Below are positions 1-6,682 of a stretch of DNA of 32,259 bases, piece after piece (the first letter of the stretch is position 1; the number at the start of each line of letters is the position of its first letter). Below the pieces are notes generated by a model. It searched no databases, had not been told where the DNA came from, and saw only the letters and a list, made by a program, of their open reading frames with translations. The DNA is from an uncultured Bacteroidales bacterium (lineage in GTDB: Bacteria > Bacteroidota > Bacteroidia > Bacteroidales > Paludibacteraceae). Where the stretch lies: NCBI GenBank assembly GCA_900319995.1, contig ONQO01000028.1, positions 1-32,259 on the forward strand. The letters run 5' to 3'. Made by a program: the position numbers and the translations under genes.

Positions 1-102
1 ATTATATTTTTTTGTTAATTAATATTCTTATTAAACCTATCAAAATGTCGGAAAACCATAGTACAGGAATAGTGTAGATGGCTTGTCCCCAAAAATAGCG
101 TG

Positions 103-134
103 CAAAATTACGAAAATATTTTGACATATGCAAA
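103..134 (-). promoter_or_regulatory. Leftward promoter for a gene beyond the left edge
   Basis: On the minus strand TAATTTTG (103-110) is preceded by TTTG (131-134) with exactly 20 bases between, which is the Bacteroidota -7/-33 arrangement. Transcription would run left through positions 1-100. No convincing start codon with an open frame lies there; the only ATG soon meets a stop. So 1-100 is probably the 5' leader of a gene outside the window. Confidence 0.6.
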
Positions 135-200
135 TGTTTTCGGATTTTTGCAATCGAATAAAGCAAAATTGCGTAATCCGCTTGGCAAAAAAAAGATTCT

Positions 201-232
201 ATTGCATATATTGAATTTTTTTTGTACCTTTG
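201..232 (+). promoter_or_regulatory. Promoter of the RNase R-like gene
   Basis: ATTG (201-204) and TACCTTTG (225-232) are spaced by 20 bases. Only five bases separate the -7 element from the ATG at 238, so the transcript should begin at or very near the start codon and be leaderless or nearly so. Confidence 0.7.
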
Positions 233-237
233 CAAGC

Positions 238-1665
238 ATGATAGATGAAAAAGAAATATTGCGCAGGCGTGACATGCGTGACGCTTTCACCTTTACCATC
301 GATCCTGCAGACGCCAAGGATTTTGATGACGCAATCTCGTTTCAAGTGTTAGTGTCATCCGAAGGGGTGACGAATGCCCTTTCCGAAAATGCCGCAAAGG
401 AGCAGTATCAGGTAGGCGTCCATATAGCGGATGTCTCTTACTATGTTCGTCCGGGCACGCAAACGGATGAAGAAGCCTATAAACGAGGCACTTCTGTTTA
501 TCTTGTGGACAGAGTGTTGCCCATGCTGCCGGAGGAGTTATGCAACGATCTCTGCTCACTCCGTCCCAATGAGGACAAGCTCTGCATGTCGGTCATTTTT
601 ACAATGGATGCCTCTGCCAAGGTTCTCAAATACAAGATATGCCGGACGGTCATCCGCTCCAATGCACGTCTTAACTACGACGAAGCTCAGGAGATAATCG
701 CGAATTCAGCCGTCAGCGATCCGTATTCAGAAGAATTGAAGAACGCTTTAATCAAACTCAACGCGCTTGCCATCCAACTTCGGGCGGAGAGGGTAGCGAA
801 CGGTGCTCTCACCATTGAGCAGGAGGAGATGCGTTTCCGACTGGACGAGCACGGTTTTCCGGTGGAGATATACTTCGAGCAACCCAACGAAGCACATCAT
901 CTCATCGAAGAATTCATGCTTCTTGCCAACCGAACAGTAGCCACTTCCGTCGGTTCGGGCAGACCTTTTGTCTATCGTGTACATGATTTGCCGGATGGAG
1001 AAAAACTGGATGCGGTGAAAGCTTTTGTGAAACATTTCTCCGGCAAGTCCGGTCAATCCGGTACTACCCAAGCAGCCGTTCGTCGAGCCGCGGATATTCT
1101 TACTATCCGAGCGCAAGCCAAAGCGGTCTATTCGACGTATAACATAGGACATTACGGCCTTGCTTTTAGCCATTATACCCATTTTACGTCTCCCATTCGT
1201 CGCTATCCGGATCTTATGGTTCACCGGCTCATAGAGAAATATATTCTCACCGGCAAAAAAGAGTCGTTGACACGTGCCGAGTTGGAAGACAAATGCGAAC
1301 ATTGCTCGGCATGCGAACAGGAGGCAGTGAAAGCGGAACGTGACTCAATCAAGATGTATCAAGCAATGTGGATGTCCGCCCATATTGGTGAGGTGCTTCA
1401 CGGATATATATCAAACGTAACCGATTTCGGATTCTTTGTCCAACTGGACGAATCGCGATGCGAAGGGCTGGTTCATATCTCCGACATCGGCGAAAAAGGC
1501 GAATATTGGCAATATGACGAGAAAAACTTCCGCCTTGTCTGTGAAAACGGTGAAAACAAGAAAGCAGTTAAGGCTTACACTCTCGGTGATTCCGTTTCCG
1601 TAAAAGTGATACGAACAGACGTTAGTCGCGGACAAATTGACTTTGAACTGATAGAAAATGAATAA
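238..1665 (+). CDS. rnr: Short ribonuclease R-like 3'-5' exoribonuclease (RNB + S1)
   Basis: This 475-residue protein belongs to the RNase II/R family, which degrades RNA processively from the 3' end in the cytoplasm. The RNB catalytic signature IDPADAKDFDDA lies near residue 20 and supplies the clustered metal-binding aspartates. The second RNB signature HYTHFTSPIRRYPDLMVHR follows near residue 320. An S1 RNA-binding domain (GYISNVTDFGFFVQL) fills the C-terminus. The usual N-terminal part of RNase R (winged helix plus two cold-shock domains, over 200 residues) is absent: the reading starts right at the segment before the RNB domain. ATG 238 is chosen because EKEILRRRDMRD matches the family just before the catalytic signature and the promoter ends at 232; ATG 274 is the alternative. 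The open frame upstream to 100 crosses the promoter and has no family similarity. Family assignment is sure; equivalence to full-length RNase R is not. Confidence 0.88.
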   Translation: MIDEKEILRRRDMRDAFTFTIDPADAKDFDDAISFQVLVSSEGVTNALSENAAKEQYQVGVHIADVSYYVRPGTQTDEEAYKRGTSVYLVDRVLPMLPEELCNDLCSLRPNEDKLCMSVIFTMDASAKVLKYKICRTVIRSNARLNYDEAQEIIANSAVSDPYSEELKNALIKLNALAIQLRAERVANGALTIEQEEMRFRLDEHGFPVEIYFEQPNEAHHLIEEFMLLANRTVATSVGSGRPFVYRVHDLPDGEKLDAVKAFVKHFSGKSGQSGTTQAAVRRAADILTIRAQAKAVYSTYNIGHYGLAFSHYTHFTSPIRRYPDLMVHRLIEKYILTGKKESLTRAELEDKCEHCSACEQEAVKAERDSIKMYQAMWMSAHIGEVLHGYISNVTDFGFFVQLDESRCEGLVHISDIGEKGEYWQYDEKNFRLVCENGENKKAVKAYTLGDSVSVKVIRTDVSRGQIDFELIENE

Positions 1666-1723
1666 AAATGCAAAAAAAAGGTGATTTTTCCACTTTCCAC
1701 TTTCTATATTCAACTTTTTTTTG

Positions 1724-1731
1724 TACCTTTG
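1724..1731 (+). promoter_or_regulatory. -7 element for the membrane-protein gene
   Basis: TACCTTTG sits behind a T-run and nearly repeats the sequence before gldD (14711-14718). The -33 element is weak (TTTC at 1701-1704, 19 bases away). It lies 20 bases upstream of ATG 1752. Confidence 0.55.
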
Positions 1732-1751
1732 CACTCGAAATGGCACTTGAC

Positions 1752-2486
1752 ATGAAAAAAAATCTATTTTTTATACTGCTGACCGTATCTTTTTTATGCG
1801 CGCACGCGGAAACCGTATTATTACGTACGGGCGCACGTGTGAAAGGTGAAATTGTTTTTCAGAACGACGAAGTGGTGATAATTCGCAATGCCGAAGGAGC
1901 ACGATTTCAGTATCCCCGAGCGGATGTGGAGCAGATTCTTGAAAATGACACCGTGGCAGATGAAACGCCTAGCGGCGAAGCGATAAATGACCAAATGGTC
2001 AGCAAGAAAGCGTCTATTCTGCTTGAAATAGCCGGCGGAGTTGCGGTTCTTCCCAATGAAGCGGTAGGAGCAGCCGTATCCGCGGATCTGCTGGTCGGGT
2101 CGCACCATATAGGGGAGCGCCATTTGTTCGTAGGCGGCGGATTGGGATACCACGGAGTCTTTATGGGGGAGAACAAATATAACTTCCTGCCGATCCAGGT
2201 AGCGGCCAGAATTCCTGTCCTGGAATCCAAACATGCCCCTGTGTTCGGACTGTCCGCCGGATACGGCATTGCGCTCAGCAAGGATTATCTTGGCGGAATT
2301 TATGCAGGCGCGGATTTCGGATACCGTTGCCAACTCAATCCCAAGACGGCACTTGCTTTGGTGCTCTTTGCGCAGTTCCAACAGGCGAAGATGCAGGTGG
2401 CTACGGAGATAGAAGGCATTCCATATACTCATTTCGCAGGACGAAGTCTTGTCTCTTCGGGAATCAAGATGGCGTTGTATTTTTAA
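1752..2486 (+). CDS. Exported hypothetical protein, probable outer-membrane beta-barrel
   Basis: I do not recognise a named family. The 244-residue product begins MKKNLFFILLTVSFLCAHA, a typical signal peptide cleaved after about residue 19. The next 40 residues (VLLRTGARVKGEIVFQNDEV) resemble the small beta domain that many Bacteroidota proteins carry after the signal peptide. The remaining 150 residues alternate glycine/aromatic strands (FVGGGLGYHGVF, FGLSAGYGIALS, YAGADFGYRC) and end MALYF. A terminal aromatic residue on an amphipathic strand is typical of outer-membrane barrels. ATG 1740 in the same frame is an alternative start only about nine bases after the -7 element. The gene has its own promoter and is followed 27 bases later by the ribbon-helix-helix gene. 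Location is inferred from sequence character; no function can be given. Confidence 0.72.
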   Translation: MKKNLFFILLTVSFLCAHAETVLLRTGARVKGEIVFQNDEVVIIRNAEGARFQYPRADVEQILENDTVADETPSGEAINDQMVSKKASILLEIAGGVAVLPNEAVGAAVSADLLVGSHHIGERHLFVGGGLGYHGVFMGENKYNFLPIQVAARIPVLESKHAPVFGLSAGYGIALSKDYLGGIYAGADFGYRCQLNPKTALALVLFAQFQQAKMQVATEIEGIPYTHFAGRSLVSSGIKMALYF

Positions 2487-2513
2487 TAGAGAATTGAGAA
2501 TTGAGAGTTGAGA

Positions 2514-2690
2514 ATGAAACAGCCCCGCGAATTCAGGATATCCCTGATGCTCAATGAGAGCGAGCAAAGGATGTTAGACCGCTTTTGCAAGAAATACGGT
2601 GTGTCTAACCGTAGCCGTCTCATTCGTGAAACGCTCATGAAAACCATTCTCAAAAAGATGGAAGACGACCAGCCAACACTGTTTGATTAA
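2514..2690 (+). CDS. Small ribbon-helix-helix DNA-binding-like protein with C-terminal QPTLF motif
   Basis: A 58-residue basic protein. FRISLMLNESEQRMLDRFCK followed by a second helix (SRLIRETLMKTILKKM) matches the beta-alpha-alpha layout of MetJ/Arc/CopG-type ribbon-helix-helix proteins, which bind DNA as dimers. The last residues are DDQPTLFD; QPTLF fits the QxxLF pattern used by bacterial proteins to dock on the DNA polymerase sliding clamp (a family-level rule, not shown here). Upstream lies a short microrepeat of GAGAATTGA units (2488-2513). ATG 2514 is preferred to TTG 2508. No toxin or mobilization gene lies beside it. It ends just before the terminator that serves rpoD from the other side. 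Fold fairly likely; role unknown. Confidence 0.7.
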   Translation: MKQPREFRISLMLNESEQRMLDRFCKKYGVSNRSRLIRETLMKTILKKMEDDQPTLFD

Positions 2691-2718
2691 TAAAAAACGC
2701 CTCCCGAAAGGAGGCGTT
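2691..2718 (-). terminator. Intrinsic terminator of rpoD
   Basis: A perfect 9-base stem AACGCCTCC (2696-2704) / GGAGGCGTT (2710-2718) with a 5-base loop. On the minus strand it is followed by a T-run (complement of 2692-2697), so it stops leftward transcription from rpoD. Rightward there is no T-run, so it is at best weak for the small gene ending at 2690. Confidence 0.8.
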
Positions 2719-2737
2719 GCCATTAGTCGTTTATCAC

Positions 2738-3598
2738 TTAACCGAGGTAAGTCTGCAAGATGTGGCTTCGTTGCCCTTGATTGAGTTTGCGGATAGCTTT
2801 CTCTTTGATCTGTCGTACACGTTCACGGGTAAGATGGAGTTCGTCACCGATTTCTTCCAAAGTCTTTTCCGGAGTACCGATACCGAAAAACTTACGCAGG
2901 ATGTCCGCCTCTCTCGGAGTGAGCGTTTGCAGTGCGCGGTTGATTTCCGTGGAGAGCGATTCGCTGATCAGTCCTCTGTCTGCATTGGGTGAATCTTCAT
3001 TCACCATTACATCAATCAGACTGTTGTCTTCGCCTTCTACGAAAGGAGCGTCCACACTTACATGCCGTCCGGACATCTTCAGCGTCTCCGCAATCTTGTC
3101 AACCGGAATGTCTAGCATTTCTGCGAGTTCCTCTGCACTTGGTTTGCGCTCATGCTCCTGCTCAAACCGCTGGAAGGCCTTGTTGATTTTGTTCATTGAG
3201 CCAACCTGGTTAAGCGGAAGACGCACAATACGGCTTTGCTCAGCCAATGCCTGAAGAATAGACTGCCTAATCCACCAAACAGCGTAGGAGATAAACTTGA
3301 AACCACGTGTCTCGTCAAATTTCTCTGCAGCCTTGATCAAACCTAAATTGCCCTCGTTAATCAAGTCGGGCAGACTCAATCCCTGGTTTTGATACTGCTT
3401 GGCTACAGACACTACAAAACGTAAGTTGCTTTTGGTCAGTTTCTCCAACGCGGCTCGGTCTCCGTTACGGATACGACCGGCGAGTTCTACTTCTTCTTCC
3501 ACCGAAATCAACTCCTCCCGACCTATCTCTTGCAGATACTTGTCGAGACTTGCCGACTCACGATTAGTGATAGATTTTGTGATTTTTAATTGACGCAT
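2738..3598 (-). CDS. rpoD: Primary RNA polymerase sigma factor RpoD (short Bacteroidota type)
   Basis: The housekeeping sigma factor, which directs RNA polymerase to the TAnnTTTG promoters seen across this window. It has 286 residues and lacks region 1.1 and the non-conserved spacer of the E. coli protein, as is normal in the phylum. Region 1.2 ([16 protein letters not shown]) begins near residue 17. Region 2 follows with [14 protein letters not shown] and the RNA polymerase binding/melting segment [14 protein letters not shown]. Regions 3 and 4 end with the helix-turn-helix [17 protein letters not shown]. The gene faces left and ends 19 bases before its terminator. No clean promoter is visible between it and tRNA-Arg, so transcription from the tRNA promoter at 3986-4017 may continue into it. 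Confidence 0.97.
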   Translation of the reverse strand: MRQLKITKSITNRESASLDKYLQEIGREELISVEEEVELAGRIRNGDRAALEKLTKSNLRFVVSVAKQYQNQGLSLPDLINEGNLGLIKAAEKFDETRGFKFISYAVWWIRQSILQALAEQSRIVRLPLNQVGSMNKINKAFQRFEQEHERKPSAEELAEMLDIPVDKIAETLKMSGRHVSVDAPFVEGEDNSLIDVMVNEDSPNADRGLISESLSTEINRALQTLTPREADILRKFFGIGTPEKTLEEIGDELHLTRERVRQIKEKAIRKLNQGQRSHILQTYLG

Positions 3599-3647
3599 GT
3601 ATAATAGTTATATACGATGTTTCTATATTAGTGCAAAGCCCGTGTTG

Positions 3648-3749
3648 GGATTTCTACGTAATCCCTGCTGCGTGCAGGGCGCTCAGTTCAAACGTTCATC
3701 CTGCTTTATCTTACAAGCAAGCTTGACGCTAAATCGCTATGAACGTTTG
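3648..3749. repeat. Cluster of inverted repeats between tRNA-Arg and rpoD
   Basis: Three inverted repeats lie in the 151-base gap between tRNA and rpoD. An 11-base perfect pair CAAACGTTCAT (3689-3699) / ATGAACGTTTG (3739-3749) encloses 39 bases and abuts the tRNA 3' end. CCCTGC (3663-3668) / GCAGGG (3674-3679) and GGGATT (3648-3653) / AATCCC (3661-3666) follow and partly overlap each other, so they are mutually exclusive. No T-run follows on the minus strand, so these are not standard terminators. They could be processing signals or a structured rpoD leader. Confidence 0.55.
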
Positions 3750-3823
3750 TGATCCGGTCGGGATTCGAACCCGAGACCCACAGCTTAGAAGGCTGTTGCT
3801 CTATCCAGCTGAGCTACCGGACC
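3750..3823 (-). tRNA. tRNA-Arg (anticodon TCT)
   Basis: The complement folds as a 74-base cloverleaf. The acceptor stem GGTCCGG pairs with CCGGATC (one G-U), with A as discriminator base. The D-arm is GCTCAGCTGGATAGAGC. The anticodon loop carries TCT, which reads AGA arginine codons. The T-arm contains GGTTCGAATCC. CCA is not encoded; the sequence after the discriminator is CAAAC. Its promoter lies about 165 bases upstream at 3986-4017. Confidence 0.95.
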
Positions 3824-3985
3824 CTCGTTTGCGCTAAGGCTTGCACGACTGCGCGTTACACGCTTGTATTGTGCTTTGCCTTGCGCTACGTTCTCCGCAC
3901 AAATTAAAATTTGCGTGGCCCCCGAATACCGGGGAATTCCCATAATTGCACACAAAAACTGTGCCTATTGGGGCAAAATAGGGTG

Positions 3986-4017
3986 CAAAGGTACTGCTTT
4001 TTTTTGAATTGTGCAAA
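3986..4017 (-). promoter_or_regulatory. Promoter for tRNA-Arg (and possibly rpoD)
   Basis: On the minus strand TACCTTTG (3986-3993) follows TTTG (4014-4017) with exactly 20 bases between. The -33 element lies inside an 18-base palindrome (GTGCAAA tatt TTTGCAC, 4011-4028). The 160-base stretch between promoter and tRNA has no convincing gene. Confidence 0.75.
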
Positions 4018-4053
4018 TATTTTTGCACTTTTTTGCGTTTTTACCCTTCTTTT

Positions 4054-4368
4054 TTAGAGTAAAGCGTCAAAAAGTTGTGCCAAATCCTGCTTGCGGCATG
4101 CTCCGACATGACGATTGACCAACTCACCGTTGTTGAAGAACAACATGGTCGGGATATTCATAATGCCGTATTCCTCGCAAGTGTCCGGGTTGTCATCCAC
4201 ATTCAGTTTACCGACAACTACTTTTCCTTCATACTCGTTGGATAACTCTTCCAAAATAGGGAGCATCATTTTGCATGGGCCACACCATGCTGCCCAGAAA
4301 TCCACTACTACCGGTTTTCCTGACGCAATCACATCCTTGATGTTAGCGTCTGTAATTTCTACTGTCAT
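4054..4368 (-). CDS. trxA: Thioredoxin
   Basis: A 104-residue cytoplasmic disulfide reductase of normal family length. The active site FWAAWCGPCKMM lies near residue 25-36 and the conserved cis-proline segment NIPTMLFF follows. No signal peptide is present, so it is the cytosolic type. An additional cysteine occurs near the C-terminus (VGACRK). Its start overlaps the end of the clp gene by 4 bases (ATGA), so the two are translationally coupled and thioredoxin is last in the leftward transcription unit. No intrinsic terminator with a proper T-run is visible downstream before the tRNA promoter. Confidence 0.96.
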   Translation of the reverse strand: MTVEITDANIKDVIASGKPVVVDFWAAWCGPCKMMLPILEELSNEYEGKVVVGKLNVDDNPDTCEEYGIMNIPTMLFFNNGELVNRHVGACRKQDLAQLFDALL

Positions 4369-6644
4369 ACTTTTTGTATTTGTTTGATGATTATTTTTTT
4401 CTGATTCGGTTTGCGAAGCAATATATCCGTCAAGGGGTCTTCCAGATAGGTTTGTACAGCTCGTTTGACAGGCCGTGCTCCATTCTTGCGGTCAAAACTC
4501 TTGTCCACTAACTGCTCGTTCACTTGTGTGGATACGCTCAATTGGTGTCCTTGTGCTTTGAGTCGTTGTTGCAGCAGGCTAACCTCTATACGTACTATTT
4601 GTGCGATTGTTTCGCGGCTAAGCGGTTCAAATGTCACGACATTGTCAATACGGTTCACAAATTCCGGCGGGAACTGTTTCTGCAATGCTTTCAGCAGCGT
4701 AGCGTTCACCTGTTTCTGGTCCATTTCAGCGGCGCTGAAACCGACACCGCTGCCGAACTCCTGCAACTGGCGTGTGCCTACGTTGCTTGTCAGCACGATA
4801 ATCGTGTTGCGGAAATCGACGATATGTCCCTGTCTATCAGTCAGGCGACCCTCATCCATAACTTGCAGCAGCACATTGAAAATATCCGGATGTGCTTTCT
4901 CTATCTCGTCAAAGAGAATAATAGAGTAGGGTTTTCTGCGTACGGCTTCGGTCAGTTTGCCACCGTCTTCGTGTGCTACGTATCCCGGAGGCGCACCTAC
5001 TAACAAGCTGACAGTGTGTTTTTCCATAAACTCCGACATGTCAAAGCGTATCATGGCATCTTTGCTGCCGAACATTTCTTCCGCCAGACATTGCGCCAAA
5101 TAGGTTTTACCTACTCCAGTCTGTCCTAAAAAGAAGAATGTGCCGATGGGTCGTTTGGGGTCTCTTAGTCCTAAGCGGCTTCTCTGGATAGCCCTCACGA
5201 CCGTCTCAACCGCTTTGTCCTGACCGATGATCTTATGACGCAGGGTCTCCCCTAAGGTGCGCAGCCTTTCGTTCTCTGCCGTAGCTACGCGCTGAACGGG
5301 AACACCGCTCATCATGCTGACTACTCCGGCGACGTCGTCGGTTGTGATGCAGTACGGAGCCTCACTTGTATCTCCTGTTGCCTGTTGGCGTGCGTGACTT
5401 CGCGCTCCCACTTCGTCCATGACGTCTATTGCTTTGTCCGGAAATGCCCGGTCTGTCAGATACCTTTCGCTCAATCCGACGCAAGCTTTGAGCACCTCTT
5501 CGGTATAGACCACATGGTGGTATTTCGCGTAGTGTGCACTCAGTCGCTCCAGAATATCTAATGTCTCCTCCACTGTCGTGGGGCGGACGATTACTTTCTG
5601 AAAGCGGCGTTCCAAAGCTCCATCTTTCTCAATGGATTTGGCGTACTCTGCGGTGGTAGTTGCTCCGATACATTGTACTTCTCCCCTTGCCAGAGCCGGT
5701 TTGAGAATATTGGCTGCGTCCAGCGATCCGGATGCATTTCCAGCGCCGATAAGTGTGTGAATCTCATCGACAAAAAGAATTACTTCCGGATGGTTTTGCA
5801 ATTCCGTGATTACCTGTTTCATCCGTTCTTCGAACTGTCCGCGATAGGTGGTCCCCGCGACCATGGAAGCCATGTCTAACGTCACAATGCGTTTGCCGCG
5901 CAAAGCTCCGGCCTCGTTGTTCACAATCCGCAGAGCCAGACCTTCCACTATCGCCGATTTGCCGACACCGGGTTCGCCGATTAGTATCGGGTTATTTTTC
6001 TTGCGCCGGCTTAGAATCTGTATCACGCGTTCTATCTCCACTTCGCGCCCTACCATCGGATCCAATACCCCTTCTTCGGCTTGTTTGGTTAAGTCGCGTC
6101 CATATTTGTCCAACGCTGTTGTTTTCCCTTTCTTTGCACTTTTTTTCTGCTCGCGCTGCGGCTGCCAATTGTTGTCGTTCACGTTCTCGTTTTGTTCGGA
6201 GTCCGTGGTATTCTCCGGTGCATAATTGGGCTGGCCGTATATGTCCACCAACCGCTGGTAATGGATATTCCATTCCCTCTCCAAATAAGCAGCCGTTGCA
6301 TTGATGCGCTCACGCATGATAGCAAGCAGCAGATGAATCGTGCCGACAGCTTCCGATTGATACTCCCGGCTGATTCCTTCAGCAATGCGCAATATCCGAT
6401 CAGTCTGTGCGCTCCGTGTTACCGGCTCGACCATCGTCTCTTGGCCTTGCATCTCCTGCTCTATATGTGCCTTCGCCTGTTCTGCATCGAATGCGGTCTT
6501 TTTCAATACCTCAAACGCCGACCCTTCTCCCAACCGGATAATAGCGAGCAGCAGGTGGTTCGGTTCCACCCGTTTGTTCAACAAGCGCTCTGCCTCTCCC
6601 TGTGCGTATACGATTACCGTATTCAAATTCTGTGTTATGATCAT
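4365..6644 (-). CDS. clpC: ClpC-like AAA+ protease ATPase lacking the middle domain
   Basis: A 759-residue Hsp100 unfoldase that would feed substrates to ClpP. Two N-terminal Clp repeats occupy residues 1-135, followed by a polar linker. The first AAA+ module has Walker A GEPGVGKS (223-230) and Walker B ILFVDE (289-294). The second has GQTGVGKT (507-514) and IILFDE (575-580). The ClpP-docking tripeptide VGF is at 634-636, as in ClpC. The coiled-coil middle domain that ClpC inserts between module 1 and the MSGVPV segment is absent: only about 25 residues join DEVGARSHA (410-418) to ITTDDV. ClpC is normally above 800 residues. The start [10 protein letters not shown] is chosen because the family's first helix begins there; the in-frame ATG at 6686 would overlap the porin gene. 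ClpP is not in the window. Confidence 0.9.
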   Translation of the reverse strand: MIITQNLNTVIVYAQGEAERLLNKRVEPNHLLLAIIRLGEGSAFEVLKKTAFDAEQAKAHIEQEMQGQETMVEPVTRSAQTDRILRIAEGISREYQSEAVGTIHLLLAIMRERINATAAYLEREWNIHYQRLVDIYGQPNYAPENTTDSEQNENVNDNNWQPQREQKKSAKKGKTTALDKYGRDLTKQAEEGVLDPMVGREVEIERVIQILSRRKKNNPILIGEPGVGKSAIVEGLALRIVNNEAGALRGKRIVTLDMASMVAGTTYRGQFEERMKQVITELQNHPEVILFVDEIHTLIGAGNASGSLDAANILKPALARGEVQCIGATTTAEYAKSIEKDGALERRFQKVIVRPTTVEETLDILERLSAHYAKYHHVVYTEEVLKACVGLSERYLTDRAFPDKAIDVMDEVGARSHARQQATGDTSEAPYCITTDDVAGVVSMMSGVPVQRVATAENERLRTLGETLRHKIIGQDKAVETVVRAIQRSRLGLRDPKRPIGTFFFLGQTGVGKTYLAQCLAEEMFGSKDAMIRFDMSEFMEKHTVSLLVGAPPGYVAHEDGGKLTEAVRRKPYSIILFDEIEKAHPDIFNVLLQVMDEGRLTDRQGHIVDFRNTIIVLTSNVGTRQLQEFGSGVGFSAAEMDQKQVNATLLKALQKQFPPEFVNRIDNVVTFEPLSRETIAQIVRIEVSLLQQRLKAQGHQLSVSTQVNEQLVDKSFDRKNGARPVKRAVQTYLEDPLTDILLRKPNQKKIIIKQIQKV

Positions 6645-6682
6645 ATATATAATATCTATTAAAGATTCTCTATTTTCTATTT

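Noticed and set aside
2-124. Minus-strand reading frame at the left edge
   Set aside because: The frame is short, ends at base 2 without family resemblance, and its start would lie upstream of the predicted transcript start at about 98.
100-237. N-terminal extension of the RNase R-like frame
   Set aside because: The extension crosses the consensus promoter at 201-232 and its residues resemble nothing in the family.
1821-2567. 248-residue minus-strand open frame
   Set aside because: Antisense to the exported barrel-like protein, which has a promoter and signal peptide; the antisense product shows no recognisable motif.
3689-3749. Integration (att) site at the tRNA 3' end
   Set aside because: The repeat next to the tRNA is inverted, not a direct copy of the tRNA end, and there is no integrase or mobile gene nearby.
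3834-4028. 64-residue minus-strand frame between the tRNA and trxA
   Set aside because: It overlaps the tRNA promoter and shows no conserved features; the region is better explained as promoter and tRNA leader.
4011-4028. Terminator for trxA formed by GTGCAAA/TTTGCAC
   Set aside because: On the minus strand, the direction of trxA, the hairpin is followed by A residues, not T; it instead overlaps the -33 element of the tRNA promoter.
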